DNA of 64,000 nt, from contig NZ_JAGGOZ010000118.1 of NCBI RefSeq assembly GCF_018614075.1, positions 1-64,000 of the forward strand, written 5' to 3'. Each line of letters begins with the position of its first letter. Positions within the stretch are counted from its first letter, which is position 1. Below are positions 49,957-58,371 of the stretch, piece after piece. The notes below the pieces were generated by a model. It was not told the origin of the DNA, did not search any database, and was given only the letters and a program-made list of their open reading frames with translations. Made by a program: the position numbers and the translations under genes. This stretch comes from Streptomyces sp. ISL-94. Its GTDB lineage: Bacteria > Actinomycetota > Actinomycetes > Streptomycetales > Streptomycetaceae.

Positions 49957-50739
49957 TCAGCCGTTGGACGCCTTCTCGTACGCCGAGACGACTTCCTCCG
50001 TGGGCCCGTCCATCAGGAGTTCGCCCTTTTCCAGCCACAGCACCCGGTCGCAGGTGTCGCGGATGGACTTGTTGTTGTGGCTCACCAGGAAGACCGTGCC
50101 GGCCTTCTGCCGCAGTTCGCGGATGCGGTTCTCCGAGCGCACCTGGAAGCTGCGGTCACCCGTGGCCAGGGCCTCGTCGATCATGAGGACGTCGTGGTCC
50201 TTGGCCGCCGCGATGGAGAAGCGCAGGCGCGCCGCCATGCCGGAGGAGTAGGTGCGCATCGGCAGGGAGATGAAGTCGCCCTTCTCGTTGATGCCCGAGA
50301 AGTCGACGATGTCCTGGTAGCGCTCCTTGATCTGCTCGCGGCTCATGCCCATCGCGAGACCGCCGAGGACGATGTTGCGCTCGCCGGTCAGGTCGTTCAT
50401 CAGCGCCGCGTTGACACCCAGCAGCGAGGGCTGGCCGTCGGTGTAGACCTTGCCCTCCTCGCAGGGCAGCAGGCCGGCGATGGCGCGCAGCAGGGTGGAC
50501 TTGCCGGAGCCGTTCGAGCCGATGAGCCCGATGGCCTCGCCGCGGTACGCCGTGAAGGAGACACCGCGCACGGCGTGGACCCGGCGGACGCCCGGGGCGT
50601 CGCCCTTGCCCCGTCGGATTATCTTGTTCAGCGCCGCGGTGGCGCTGCCCCTGCCGGAGCTGCCGGTGTTGACGCGGTAGACGATGTGGACGTCGTCGGC
50701 GATGACGGTGGGGACGCGCCCCTGGGTGTTCTCAGCCAC
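49957..50739 (-). CDS. ABC transporter ATPase, polysaccharide export (TagH/Wzt type)
   Basis: A 260-aa ATPase: Walker A GSNGSGKSTLLRAIAG, signature YSSGMAARLRF, Walker B VLMIDEAL (Glu present) and switch SHNNKS. The leading IVYRVNTGS segment and ALATGDRSFQ are typical of the RfbE/TagH group that exports teichoic acid or O-antigen-like glycans. It lacks the extra C-terminal carbohydrate-binding domain. GTG 50739 overlaps the permease stop by 8 nt. Last gene of the envelope operon. Confidence 0.88.
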   Translation of the reverse strand: MAENTQGRVPTVIADDVHIVYRVNTGSSGRGSATAALNKIIRRGKGDAPGVRRVHAVRGVSFTAYRGEAIGLIGSNGSGKSTLLRAIAGLLPCEEGKVYTDGQPSLLGVNAALMNDLTGERNIVLGGLAMGMSREQIKERYQDIVDFSGINEKGDFISLPMRTYSSGMAARLRFSIAAAKDHDVLMIDEALATGDRSFQVRSENRIRELRQKAGTVFLVSHNNKSIRDTCDRVLWLEKGELLMDGPTEEVVSAYEKASNG

Positions 50740-51661
50740 GGCCGTAACGCTCCTCAGCCTTCCAGAAGTACACGAAACCGCCCAGGCCGATCACAACGGC
50801 CCAGCCGACGGCGAAGGCCCAGACGTGCGGCGGCAGGTTCTCCGGGCCGTAGTTGTCGATCAGCGCGAACCGGATCAGGTCCATGTAGATCGCCGCGGGG
50901 TTCCACTGGAGCGCGTCGGCGATCCACGCGGGCTTGTCCTTGAGCATCGTGCTGATCGAGAACATGACGCCGGAGGCGTACATCCACGTCCGCGTGACGA
51001 ACGGCATGAGCTGCGCGAGGTCGGGGGTCTTGGAGCCCGCCCGCGCGAAGACCATGGCGAGGCCGGTGTTGAAGACGAACTGCAGCACCAGCACCGGGAC
51101 GACCAGCAGCCAGGACAGCCGCGGGAAGTTCCCGAAGGCCATCACGACGACGACCACGACGATCATCGAGTACAGCAGCTGCTGGAGCTGCTGCATCGAG
51201 AAGGAGATCGGCAGGGAGGCGCGCGGGAAGTGCAGCGCGCGGACCAGGCCGAGGTTCCCGGGGATGGCCCGGACACCCGCCATCAGCGAGCTCTGGGTGA
51301 AGGTGAAGACGAAGATCCCGATCACCAGGAAGGGGATGTAGACCCCAGGGGGCATGCCGCGGTCCGCCTGGAGGATCAGCGCGAAGATCAGGTAGTAGAC
51401 CAGGGCGTTCAGCAGCGGCGTCGCCACCTGCCAGACCTGGCCGAGCTTGGCCTGGCTGTACTGCGCGACCAGCTTGGCCCGGGAGAAGGCCATGATGAAG
51501 TGGCGCCGGCCCCAGAGCTGCCGCACGTACTCGCCCAGACCGGGCCGCGCCCCGCTCACGGAGAGGCCGTACTTCCTGGCGAGCTCCGCGGGGCTCAGCC
51601 CCGCGTCTGCGGACGGCGGCCGGCTCGTGGCCAGGGCGCCGTCGTGGGTTGTGTCACTCAC
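50732..51661 (-). CDS. ABC-2 type polysaccharide export permease (TagG type)
   Basis: A 309-aa ABC-2 permease with six hydrophobic segments after a cytosolic N-terminus: VWQVATPLLNALVYYLIFAL, YIPFLVIGIFVFTFTQSS and SMIVVVVVVMAF. It matches TagG/RfbD-type exporters. It pairs with the overlapping ATPase to flip a lipid-linked or phosphopolyol glycan across the membrane. GTG start at 51661. It lies 94 bp after the GT2 gene. Confidence 0.88.
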   Translation of the reverse strand: MSDTTHDGALATSRPPSADAGLSPAELARKYGLSVSGARPGLGEYVRQLWGRRHFIMAFSRAKLVAQYSQAKLGQVWQVATPLLNALVYYLIFALILQADRGMPPGVYIPFLVIGIFVFTFTQSSLMAGVRAIPGNLGLVRALHFPRASLPISFSMQQLQQLLYSMIVVVVVVMAFGNFPRLSWLLVVPVLVLQFVFNTGLAMVFARAGSKTPDLAQLMPFVTRTWMYASGVMFSISTMLKDKPAWIADALQWNPAAIYMDLIRFALIDNYGPENLPPHVWAFAVGWAVVIGLGGFVYFWKAEERYGRG

Positions 51662-51755
51662 AAGTTGAAACTTTCGTCTTCAAGATGCGGCAGGAAGGGC
51701 ATCAGGCTGGTGGCGCGAGACCCGTGATCGCGCCATGTTCCCAGACGCGGGATCT

Positions 51756-52649
51756 TCAGATGACAGGTGGTCGGCCCAGTCGGGTCAACCGCCAGACCGT
51801 ACGCCATCTCATCGGGCGGCGGGGACCGCAGGCGGTGGTCCACCCCTCCGCGAACCCGCCGAACCAGGCCTTGAGCGCCGGTACGGAAGGCCTGCGCAGG
51901 AGCGTCAGCAGGAGCCAGACGCCCACGTAGACCGGCACCAGCAGAGCGGGCAGGTTGCGGCGGGCGAGCCACACCCGGTTACGGGCCACCATACGGTGGT
52001 AGACCGCGTGCCGGGAGGGGGCGGTCGTCGGGTGCAGCAGCACCATGTCCGCCCGGTAGTCGATCGACCACCCCGCGTCGAGCGCCCGCCAGGCCAGGTC
52101 GGTCTCCTCGTGGGCGTAGAAGAACTCCCCGGGCAGCGCTCCGACCTGCTCGAACACCGCCGTGCGGACGGCGTTGGCGCCGCCCAGGAAGGTGGTCACG
52201 CGCGAGGAGCGCATCGGGTCCGAGGCGCGCAGCCGGGGCACGTGCCGGCGCTGGGTCTCGCCGGTCTCCGGATCGGCGATCCGGAAGCTGACGATCCCGA
52301 GCCCCGGGTCCCCGGTGAAGGCCTGGCGGCACAGCTCGGCGGTGTCGGTCCGCTCCAGCAGGCCGTCGTCGTCCAGGAAGAGCAGGGCGTCGACCTCGCG
52401 GCCGCCGGGGCCGAAGGCCTCGATGCCGACGTTGCGGCCGCCCGGGATGCCCAGGTTCTCGGGCAGCGACACGGTGCGCACAACCGCCGGCAGATCCGCG
52501 AGCCCGGTGACCTCGACGCCCTGGCCCACGACGACCACCTCGACGGGGTCGCCCTGCTGGCGGGCGACCGAGTCGAGCAGCGCCTTGAGCTCGTCGGGCC
52601 GGTTGCCCATGGTGATGATCACGGCGCCCAGCCGCATCGGGGCGGTCAC
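51756..52649 (-). CDS. Family 2 glycosyltransferase
   Basis: A 297-aa GT2 enzyme: GAVIITMGNRPDELKALLDS (start of the GT-A fold), SLPENLGIPGGRNVGIEA, ALLFLDDDG (DxD), GGANAVRTAVFEQVG and HEETDLAWRALDAGW (catalytic ED). A C-terminal hydrophobic stretch LLVPVYVGVWLLLTLL suggests membrane association. It would add sugars to the exported polymer or lipid. GTG 52649 overlaps the upstream stop (GTGA); ATG 52637 is an alternative. Confidence 0.88.
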   Translation of the reverse strand: MTAPMRLGAVIITMGNRPDELKALLDSVARQQGDPVEVVVVGQGVEVTGLADLPAVVRTVSLPENLGIPGGRNVGIEAFGPGGREVDALLFLDDDGLLERTDTAELCRQAFTGDPGLGIVSFRIADPETGETQRRHVPRLRASDPMRSSRVTTFLGGANAVRTAVFEQVGALPGEFFYAHEETDLAWRALDAGWSIDYRADMVLLHPTTAPSRHAVYHRMVARNRVWLARRNLPALLVPVYVGVWLLLTLLRRPSVPALKAWFGGFAEGWTTACGPRRPMRWRTVWRLTRLGRPPVI

Positions 52650-53425
52650 TTGAGCCTGCTGGAGGCCAGGACCGACACCAGGTGCAGCAGGGTCTGGAGC
52701 AGCGCGATGCCGGCCAGCACGGCGACGCCGAGCCGGGAGAAGTACAGGTCGCCCCGGACCTGGTCCAGGACGGCCAGCACCAGGATGAGCAGGGAGGCCT
52801 CGATGCCGAGGATCAGGCGGTGGAACTTCAGCGCGGCGGCGGCCCGGCGGGCGAGCGCCATGCCGGACGAGCGCGGCTCGGACGCCGCTTCCTTGACCGG
52901 CTCCTTGCCGACCTGGTGCCGGGCGACGCCGACCAGGTCGGTCTCTGCCTTGATCAGGATCGCGCCGAGCGCCGCGAGGGTGCCCAGGAAGGCCCACAGC
53001 CAGTCGATCCGCCCGCCGCCCCACAGGTCCGCGGCGCGCAGGCCGAAGCCGACCAGGACCGCCGCGTCGCACAGGTAGGCGCCGACCCGGTCCAGGTACA
53101 CGCCGGACAGCGAGAACTGCTTCTTCCAGCGGGCGACCTCCCCGTCGACGCAGTCGAGCAGCAGGTACAGCTGGACGGCCACGACGCCGAGGACCGCGCC
53201 CCAGACGCCCGGCACCAGCAGGGCCGGGGCGGCGAGGACGCCTGCGAGGGTCATCACGTAGGTCAGCTGGTTCGGCGTGACCTTGGTGGTGACCAGGAGG
53301 CGGGTGATGCGCAGGGAGACCTCGCGCATGTAGAGGCGCCCGCCCCAGTGCTCGCCGCTGCGCCGGTCCTTGACGCCCGGCGGGTGGACGACGGGCCGGA
53401 GTTCAGCTACGGATGGTGTGGGCAT
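52646..53425 (-). CDS. CDP-alcohol phosphatidyltransferase-like, last Asp replaced
   Basis: A 259-aa membrane protein with about six hydrophobic segments. The CDP-alcohol motif reads DCVDGEVAR, 8 residues, GVYLD, then RVGA: the family pattern needs Asp at that last place (D-x3-D) and here it is Ala. That Asp is thought to be the catalytic base, so activity or metal geometry may be changed; a later Asp (AYLCD) could substitute. It overlaps the dehydrogenase gene by 23 nt and the GT2 gene by 4 nt. Probably a lipid or polymer phosphotransferase of the same pathway. Confidence 0.8.
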   Translation of the reverse strand: MPTPSVAELRPVVHPPGVKDRRSGEHWGGRLYMREVSLRITRLLVTTKVTPNQLTYVMTLAGVLAAPALLVPGVWGAVLGVVAVQLYLLLDCVDGEVARWKKQFSLSGVYLDRVGAYLCDAAVLVGFGLRAADLWGGGRIDWLWAFLGTLAALGAILIKAETDLVGVARHQVGKEPVKEAASEPRSSGMALARRAAAALKFHRLILGIEASLLILVLAVLDQVRGDLYFSRLGVAVLAGIALLQTLLHLVSVLASSRLK

Positions 53426-54464
53426 AGTCGGCGTACGCGTCCCTGATCTCGGCGGCGGACAGGTTGAGGTGCTCCAGGATCGTGAAGCGTCCCGGGCGGG
53501 TCTGCGGGGCGTACTCGACGGCCGTGACGAACTCGTCGACGCTGAACCCGATCTCCTCGGGCAGCACCGGCAGGCCGTGCCGGCGCAGCACCTCCACGAA
53601 GAGCCCGGACTGCTGCTCGGCCCCGCGCAGGTGCATCGCGAAGGCGGCGCCGATGCCCACCTGCTCGCCGTGGAGCGCGGAGCGTCCGGGGTAGAGCAGG
53701 TCGAAGGCGTGGCTGATCTCGTGGCAGGCGCCGGACGAGGGGCGGCTGTCGCCGCTGATCGACATCGCGATGCCGGAGAGGACGAGGGCCTCGGAGAGCA
53801 CGGTGAGGAACTCGTCGTCGCCGCAGCCGCCCGGGTGGCGCAGCACGGCCTCGCCGGCCGTACGGGCCATGGCGGCGGCCAGGCCGTCCACGGGCTCGCC
53901 GGTGACCTGGTGGGAGAGCTCCCAGTCGGCGATGGCCGAGATGTTGGAGATCGCGTCGCCGATGCCCGCGCGGACGAACCGCACCGGGGCTTCCTTGATC
54001 ACATCGAGGTCGATGACCATGGCGATCGGCGTCGGGACGCCGTAGGAGCCGCGCCCGTTGTCGTTGTCCAGGATGGACACCGGCGAGCAGATGCCGTCGT
54101 GCGAGAGGTTGGTGGCGACGGCCACTATGGGCAGCCCGACCCGCGCCGCGGCGTATTTCGCCACGTCGATGATCTTGCCGCCGCCCAGGCCCACGACGGC
54201 GTCGTACCGGCGGCCCTTTATGTCGTCGGCCAGCTTGACCGCGGAGTCGATGGTGCCGTCCACGACCGGGTACCAGTCGGCGTTCGGCAGTGCGGACTCC
54301 AGCTTGGCGCGCAGTGCGACGCCGGAGCCGCCGCTGATCGCGATCGCGAGCGTGCCGGACGCCGAGATCCGCTGGTCTGCCAGGATGCTGTCCAGCTTGT
54401 CCATCGCCCCGCAGCTGATGTCGACGACGACCGGCGAGGGGATGAGCCTCGTCAGTACTGGCAT
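53403..54464 (-). CDS. sn-Glycerol-1-phosphate dehydrogenase-like (AraM/EgsA family)
   Basis: A 353-aa protein of the iron/zinc alcohol dehydrogenase superfamily: NAD-binding VVGLGGGKIIDVAKYAA, TNLSHDGICSPVSILDN in parts, GIGDAISNISA, and metal ligands in GACHEISHAFD and LHGEQVGIG. The AraM/EgsA group makes sn-glycerol-1-phosphate from dihydroxyacetone phosphate. It overlaps the nucleotidyltransferase gene by 13 nt, suggesting that glycerol-1-phosphate is activated by that enzyme. 2-deoxy-scyllo-inosose-type chemistry is a less likely alternative. Confidence 0.82.
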   Translation of the reverse strand: MPVLTRLIPSPVVVDISCGAMDKLDSILADQRISASGTLAIAISGGSGVALRAKLESALPNADWYPVVDGTIDSAVKLADDIKGRRYDAVVGLGGGKIIDVAKYAAARVGLPIVAVATNLSHDGICSPVSILDNDNGRGSYGVPTPIAMVIDLDVIKEAPVRFVRAGIGDAISNISAIADWELSHQVTGEPVDGLAAAMARTAGEAVLRHPGGCGDDEFLTVLSEALVLSGIAMSISGDSRPSSGACHEISHAFDLLYPGRSALHGEQVGIGAAFAMHLRGAEQQSGLFVEVLRRHGLPVLPEEIGFSVDEFVTAVEYAPQTRPGRFTILEHLNLSAAEIRDAYADYAHTIRS

Positions 54465-55204
54465 GCGATCGTCCGGCCCTTGGCGAGGTCGTCGTGGTTG
54501 TCGATCTCGACCCACTTGACGTCGCCGATGGGGGCCACGTCGATGGTGAAGCCGTCGTTGACGAGCTGCTGGTAGCCGTCCTCGTAGTAGAGGTCGGGGT
54601 CGCGCTCGAAGGTGGTCTTGAGGGCCTCGGCGAGCTGCTCGGCGGCCTCGGGCTCGATGAGGGTGACACCGATGTACTCGCCGGTGGCGTCGGCGGGGTC
54701 CATCAGCTTGGTGATCTTCTGCACGCCCTTCCCGTCGGCGGTGACGACCTTCATCTCCTCGTCGGCCAGGTTCTTGACCGTGTCGAGGGCGAGGATGATC
54801 TTCCGGCCGTTGCCGCGGGCGGCGAGCAGGGTCTTCTCGACGGAGACCGGGTGGACGGTGTCGCCGTTGGCGAGGATCACGCCCTGCTTCAGGACGTCAC
54901 GGGCGCACCACAGGGAGTAGGCGTTGTTCCACTCCTCGGCCTTGTCGTTGTCGATCAGCGTGATCGTGACGCCGTACTTGGCCTCCAGCGCCTCGCGGCG
55001 CTCGTAGACGGCCTCCTTGCGGTAGCCGACGACGATGGCGACCTCGGTGAGGCCGACCTCGGCGAAGTTGCCGAGCGTCAGGTCGAGGACCGTGAGGCTC
55101 TCCTCCTGGCCCTCGGGACCGACGGGCACGAGGGCCTTGGGCAGGGTGTCGGTGTAGGGACGCAGGCGGCGTCCGGCACCGGCCGCGAGTACAAGGCCGA
55201 TCAT
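54452..55204 (-). CDS. NTP transferase (sugar/polyol-phosphate activating)
   Basis: A 250-aa nucleotidyltransferase: LVLAAGAGRRLRPYTDTLPK (NTP-binding signature), PKALVPV, ANGDTV (metal Asp), GEYIGVTLIE and EIDNHDDL. It transfers a nucleotide, probably CMP given the two CDP-alcohol transferases, to a phosphorylated polyol. ATG overlaps the preceding stop (ATGA). Sits between the large CDP-alcohol transferase and the glycerol-1-phosphate dehydrogenase genes. Confidence 0.85.
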   Translation of the reverse strand: MIGLVLAAGAGRRLRPYTDTLPKALVPVGPEGQEESLTVLDLTLGNFAEVGLTEVAIVVGYRKEAVYERREALEAKYGVTITLIDNDKAEEWNNAYSLWCARDVLKQGVILANGDTVHPVSVEKTLLAARGNGRKIILALDTVKNLADEEMKVVTADGKGVQKITKLMDPADATGEYIGVTLIEPEAAEQLAEALKTTFERDPDLYYEDGYQQLVNDGFTIDVAPIGDVKWVEIDNHDDLAKGRTIACQY

Positions 55205-56979
55205 GCTGGTTCTCCTTCGTCATGTACGGCGGGTGCTCCGGAGGAGACCCAGAAGCGGATGCTCTCCACGAGCACCACCAGTGCCACGAACACGGCCATG
55301 GCCGTGAGCGCGACGGGGAACGCGTCCCGGGGCAGGACCACGGCCAGGACCACGGTCAGCAGGACCCGGCCCTCGTGGCCGCCGATCGTCCGCACCAGCC
55401 AGTGCGGGGGCGCGCCCGAGCCACCGCGGATGCGGTAGACCGTGTCGTAGTGATGGTAGGCGACGGCCGCGACCAGTCCGAATGCCGCGGGAAGGGCCCC
55501 CGGGACGTCCGCCTTCGCGGCGAGCGCGAGGACGGTCGCGTACTCGGCGAACCGGAAGAGCGGCGGGATGAGCCAGTCGAGGGGGCCCTTGAGGGGGCCG
55601 GCGACGGCCGCACCGGCGAAGAAGACGTAGCCCACGGCGGTCCCGACCAGCCAGGGGGTGCCGAAGTCGCGGGTCACGGCCCCGCCTGCCATCAGCACGG
55701 AGCCGGCCAGGGCCAGCCCCACCGATTCGAAGTTCGGCCGCCGCTTCGTGCGACGGGGGGAGCCGGTCCAGGCGAGCACGCCCGAGTCGGCGAGGTCCGC
55801 GAGGGCCTGTGCGGCCCGGTCGGTACGGATCGCCTTGCGGGTCAGCGAACGCAGGACCCGGCCGGCGGTGGTGTAGAGGGCGCCGAAAGCGCAGCCGGCG
55901 AGCAGGGCGTAGAAGACGGTCCGGGGGGTGGTCACGGCGGTCAGCACCGCGATCATGGCCCAGCGCTCGCCGATCGGGAGGATGATCATCCGCCGGACCC
56001 AGACCGTCCAGCCGACGCTGTCGAGCTTGTCGGACAGGGCGGCGGTGGGACTCGTATTGGCCGTGGCGTCGTGGTTGGCCTCGTTGAAGGCGAAGTCGAC
56101 GACGTGCCGGCAGGTCATCAGGATCATCGAGCCGAGCGCGAGGGCCCAGACGTCGTCGCCGTTCCTGGCGGCCCCGAGCGCGAGGCCCGCGTAGAAGGAG
56201 TACTCCTTCGCGCGGTCGAAGGTCGCGTCGAGCCAGGCGCCCATCGTCGAGTACTGGAGCGAGTAGCGGGCCAGCTGCCCGTCGGTGCAGTCCAGGACGA
56301 AGGAGACGAGGAGCAGCACACCGGCGGCCACGTAGCCCCAGCGCTCGCCGGTGGCGGCGCAGCCGGCCGCGATCAGCGCGGTGATCAGCGAGGCGGTGGT
56401 GACCTGGTTCGGGGTCAGCCCCCGGCGCGCGCACCAGCGGGCGATGTAGCGCGAGTACGGGCTGATGAAGAAGGTGGTGAAGAAGCCGTCGCGGGACTTC
56501 ACGGCGGTCCGCAGGCGTACGGCCTCGTCGTCGACGGCGGCGACGGCGGCGGCCGCGGCGCGGTGCTCCGCGTCGGTGGCCGGGACGGCGGCGACGAGCG
56601 TGCCGAGCTCCGGCCGCTGGACGGCGGTCCCGGCGCCCTCCACCTCGGCGGCCAGCAGGTCGGGGTACGGCGCCGGGCCGTGGCCCGCGGTCGCGGCGGC
56701 CTTGTCCAGGGCGGCCCGGGCACCCGGCTGCACGGCGAAGGCGCCGGTGACGGCGCAGGCGTCGAAGCGGGGGTCGGTCAGCGCGAGGCGCAGGGCGTGC
56801 AGGTGTCCGACGAAGGCGCTGTCCACGACGGCCACCCGCTGGTCGGCGGGTACGGCGCCCAGCGCGGCGGAGACGTCCTCGGGGCCCGCGGCGGGGCGGA
56901 CCTCGAAGCCGAGGGAGCGCAGCTCGCCCGCGAGCGGTGATCCGGGGACCGGCAGGCCGGTGAGGATGGCGGTCGGCAG
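55201..56979 (-). CDS. Large CDP-alcohol phosphatidyltransferase, probable CTG start
   Basis: A 592-aa protein if read from CTG 56979. The frame is open and protein-like to that point (PTAILTGLPVPGSPLAGELR), with AAGGAG 9 nt upstream and an in-frame stop just beyond. The first standard start, GTG 56835, would cut 48 residues from the N-terminal domain. The N-terminal domain (about 1-190) is of unknown function. The transferase motif DCTDGQLAR - 8 - GAWLDATFD is complete. About ten membrane segments follow. First gene of the envelope operon; the stop overlaps the next ATG (ATGA). Confidence 0.8.
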   Translation of the reverse strand: MPTAILTGLPVPGSPLAGELRSLGFEVRPAAGPEDVSAALGAVPADQRVAVVDSAFVGHLHALRLALTDPRFDACAVTGAFAVQPGARAALDKAAATAGHGPAPYPDLLAAEVEGAGTAVQRPELGTLVAAVPATDAEHRAAAAAVAAVDDEAVRLRTAVKSRDGFFTTFFISPYSRYIARWCARRGLTPNQVTTASLITALIAAGCAATGERWGYVAAGVLLLVSFVLDCTDGQLARYSLQYSTMGAWLDATFDRAKEYSFYAGLALGAARNGDDVWALALGSMILMTCRHVVDFAFNEANHDATANTSPTAALSDKLDSVGWTVWVRRMIILPIGERWAMIAVLTAVTTPRTVFYALLAGCAFGALYTTAGRVLRSLTRKAIRTDRAAQALADLADSGVLAWTGSPRRTKRRPNFESVGLALAGSVLMAGGAVTRDFGTPWLVGTAVGYVFFAGAAVAGPLKGPLDWLIPPLFRFAEYATVLALAAKADVPGALPAAFGLVAAVAYHHYDTVYRIRGGSGAPPHWLVRTIGGHEGRVLLTVVLAVVLPRDAFPVALTAMAVFVALVVLVESIRFWVSSGAPAVHDEGEPA

Positions 56980-57209
56980 ACGAACTCACTCCTTGTAACG
57001 GGCGCCTCGGGGGGCGGCGGCACGTCGGCAGAGGCTATCGGATGAATGGAAGCGGGGGTTCACCGCCCGTTTACACCCCGACAAGCCCTGCGTCCCGGGG
57101 CTCCGGGCCCTGCCGGCTCATCATTGACGATCACCGCGCGGTACCACAAACGGCGCCGGTGTTACGGTGGACACGCCCCTGAACGAGCCGAGTGGAAAGA
57201 GGTGGGTTG

Positions 57210-57293
57210 ATGACCGTCGCAGTGGGCGCGGCCATGCGCAGCGAACTCCGGTGCATCCCCCCTCTCCTCCTCCGGGCATCCGGCCAGGCCTGA
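57210..57293 (+). CDS. Upstream ORF (27 aa) before methyltransferase
   Basis: ATG 57210 has a strong GAGGTGGG site. It encodes MTVAVGAAMRSELRCIPPLL and seven more residues, then TGA. It is followed 12 bp later by a hairpin at 57306-57325. This leader-peptide plus hairpin arrangement resembles attenuation, although no run of one amino acid is evident. The 200 bp before it hold no other gene. Confidence 0.45.
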   Translation: MTVAVGAAMRSELRCIPPLLLRASGQA

Positions 57294-57305
57294 TCCTCCG
57301 CTGAT

Positions 57306-57325
57306 CCCCCCAGCCAGCGCTGGGG
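57306..57325 (+). promoter_or_regulatory. Hairpin between leader ORF and methyltransferase
   Basis: A perfect 8-bp stem (CCCCCAGC/GCTGGGGG) with a CAGC loop and no T-run. It lies just downstream of the 27-codon ORF. Confidence 0.5.
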
Positions 57326-57367
57326 GTGCGCCTCGTCGGCCGGGGCCCCCGCTTCCAAGGGTTCACG

Positions 57368-58246
57368 TTGACCGACAACACCGGCTCCACCGACAACACC
57401 GGCTCCACCGACATCGACGCCACCAGCGGCGCGGCCACCGACGCGGCCACCGACGGCGCCGCCTTCTGGGAGGCGTTCTTCGAGCTGCACCGCGGCCTGC
57501 CCCGGCAGGCTCCCGGTTCCGACGCGAGCACCCGGCACCTGCTGTCCCTGTGCGGACCGCTGCCCGAGCGGCCGCGCGTCCTCGACCTGGGCTGCGGTCC
57601 GGGCCGCAGCGCCCTGCTGCTCGCCGCCGAGGCGGGCGGGGCCGGCGGCGCCGAGGTGACCGCCGTGGACCGCCACGGCCCCTTCCTCGAAGAGCTCCGT
57701 ACGGCCGCCGCGGTCCGCGGGCTCGCCGACCGCGTCCACCCCGTCCGGGGGGACATGGGTGCGCTCCCCTACGACGACGGCTCCTTCGACCTCGTGTGGG
57801 CGGAGGGCTCCGCCTACGCCATCGGCTACGACACCGCCCTCGCGCGGTGGAAGCGGCTGCTCGCCCCGGGCGGCACCCTCGTGCTGACCGAGTGCGAGTG
57901 GACCGTCGCGCAGCCGTCCGCCGGGGCGCGCGCCTTCTGGGACCGCGAGTACCCGCTGCGCTCCACCGCGCGGAACCTCACGGCCGCCCAGGCCGCCGGG
58001 TACCAGGTGCTCGGCGTGTACCACCTGCCCGACTCCGACTGGGCCGAGTACTACGGCCCGCTCGCCGAGCGGGCCCGGGCCGCCGAGCCCTCGACCCCCG
58101 CGAGGGCAGCCGCGCTGGCCGCCACGCGCGAGGAGCTCGACGCACGGGCCCGCCACGGGCACGAGTACGGCTACACGGGCTACGTCCTGCGGGCCGTCGA
58201 CCCGGCGGCGTCCGAGACACCGCCGGGGACGCAGTACGCGGCGTGA
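57368..58246 (+). CDS. SAM-dependent methyltransferase
   Basis: A 292-aa class I methyltransferase: motif I VLDLGCGPGRSALLLA, acidic VTAVDRHGPF, GDMGALPYDDGSFDLVWAEG (motifs II/III) and LAPGGTLVLTE. The start is probably TTG 57368 with AAGGG 6 nt upstream; GTG 57326 is possible. The first 30 residues contain a NTGSTD duplication and are low complexity. The substrate is unknown. A strong terminator follows. Confidence 0.8.
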   Translation: MTDNTGSTDNTGSTDIDATSGAATDAATDGAAFWEAFFELHRGLPRQAPGSDASTRHLLSLCGPLPERPRVLDLGCGPGRSALLLAAEAGGAGGAEVTAVDRHGPFLEELRTAAAVRGLADRVHPVRGDMGALPYDDGSFDLVWAEGSAYAIGYDTALARWKRLLAPGGTLVLTECEWTVAQPSAGARAFWDREYPLRSTARNLTAAQAAGYQVLGVYHLPDSDWAEYYGPLAERARAAEPSTPARAAALAATREELDARARHGHEYGYTGYVLRAVDPAASETPPGTQYAA

Positions 58247-58248
58247 TC

Positions 58249-58292
58249 TCTGCCCCTCGCCGCTCGCCGCTTATCACGCGGCGGGGGGCAGA
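58249..58292 (+). terminator. Terminator after methyltransferase
   Basis: A stem of TCTGCCCC..CGCCGC paired with GCGGCG..GGGGCAGA around a 14-nt loop, immediately after the stop codon. Confidence 0.75.
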
Positions 58293-58371
58293 CATGCGCG
58301 GGCCTCGTCAGTGCGGGCAAGCCGCTTTTGTACGGCAGACTGAGGGCCGAAGTCCGAAGCGAAGGATGGGT

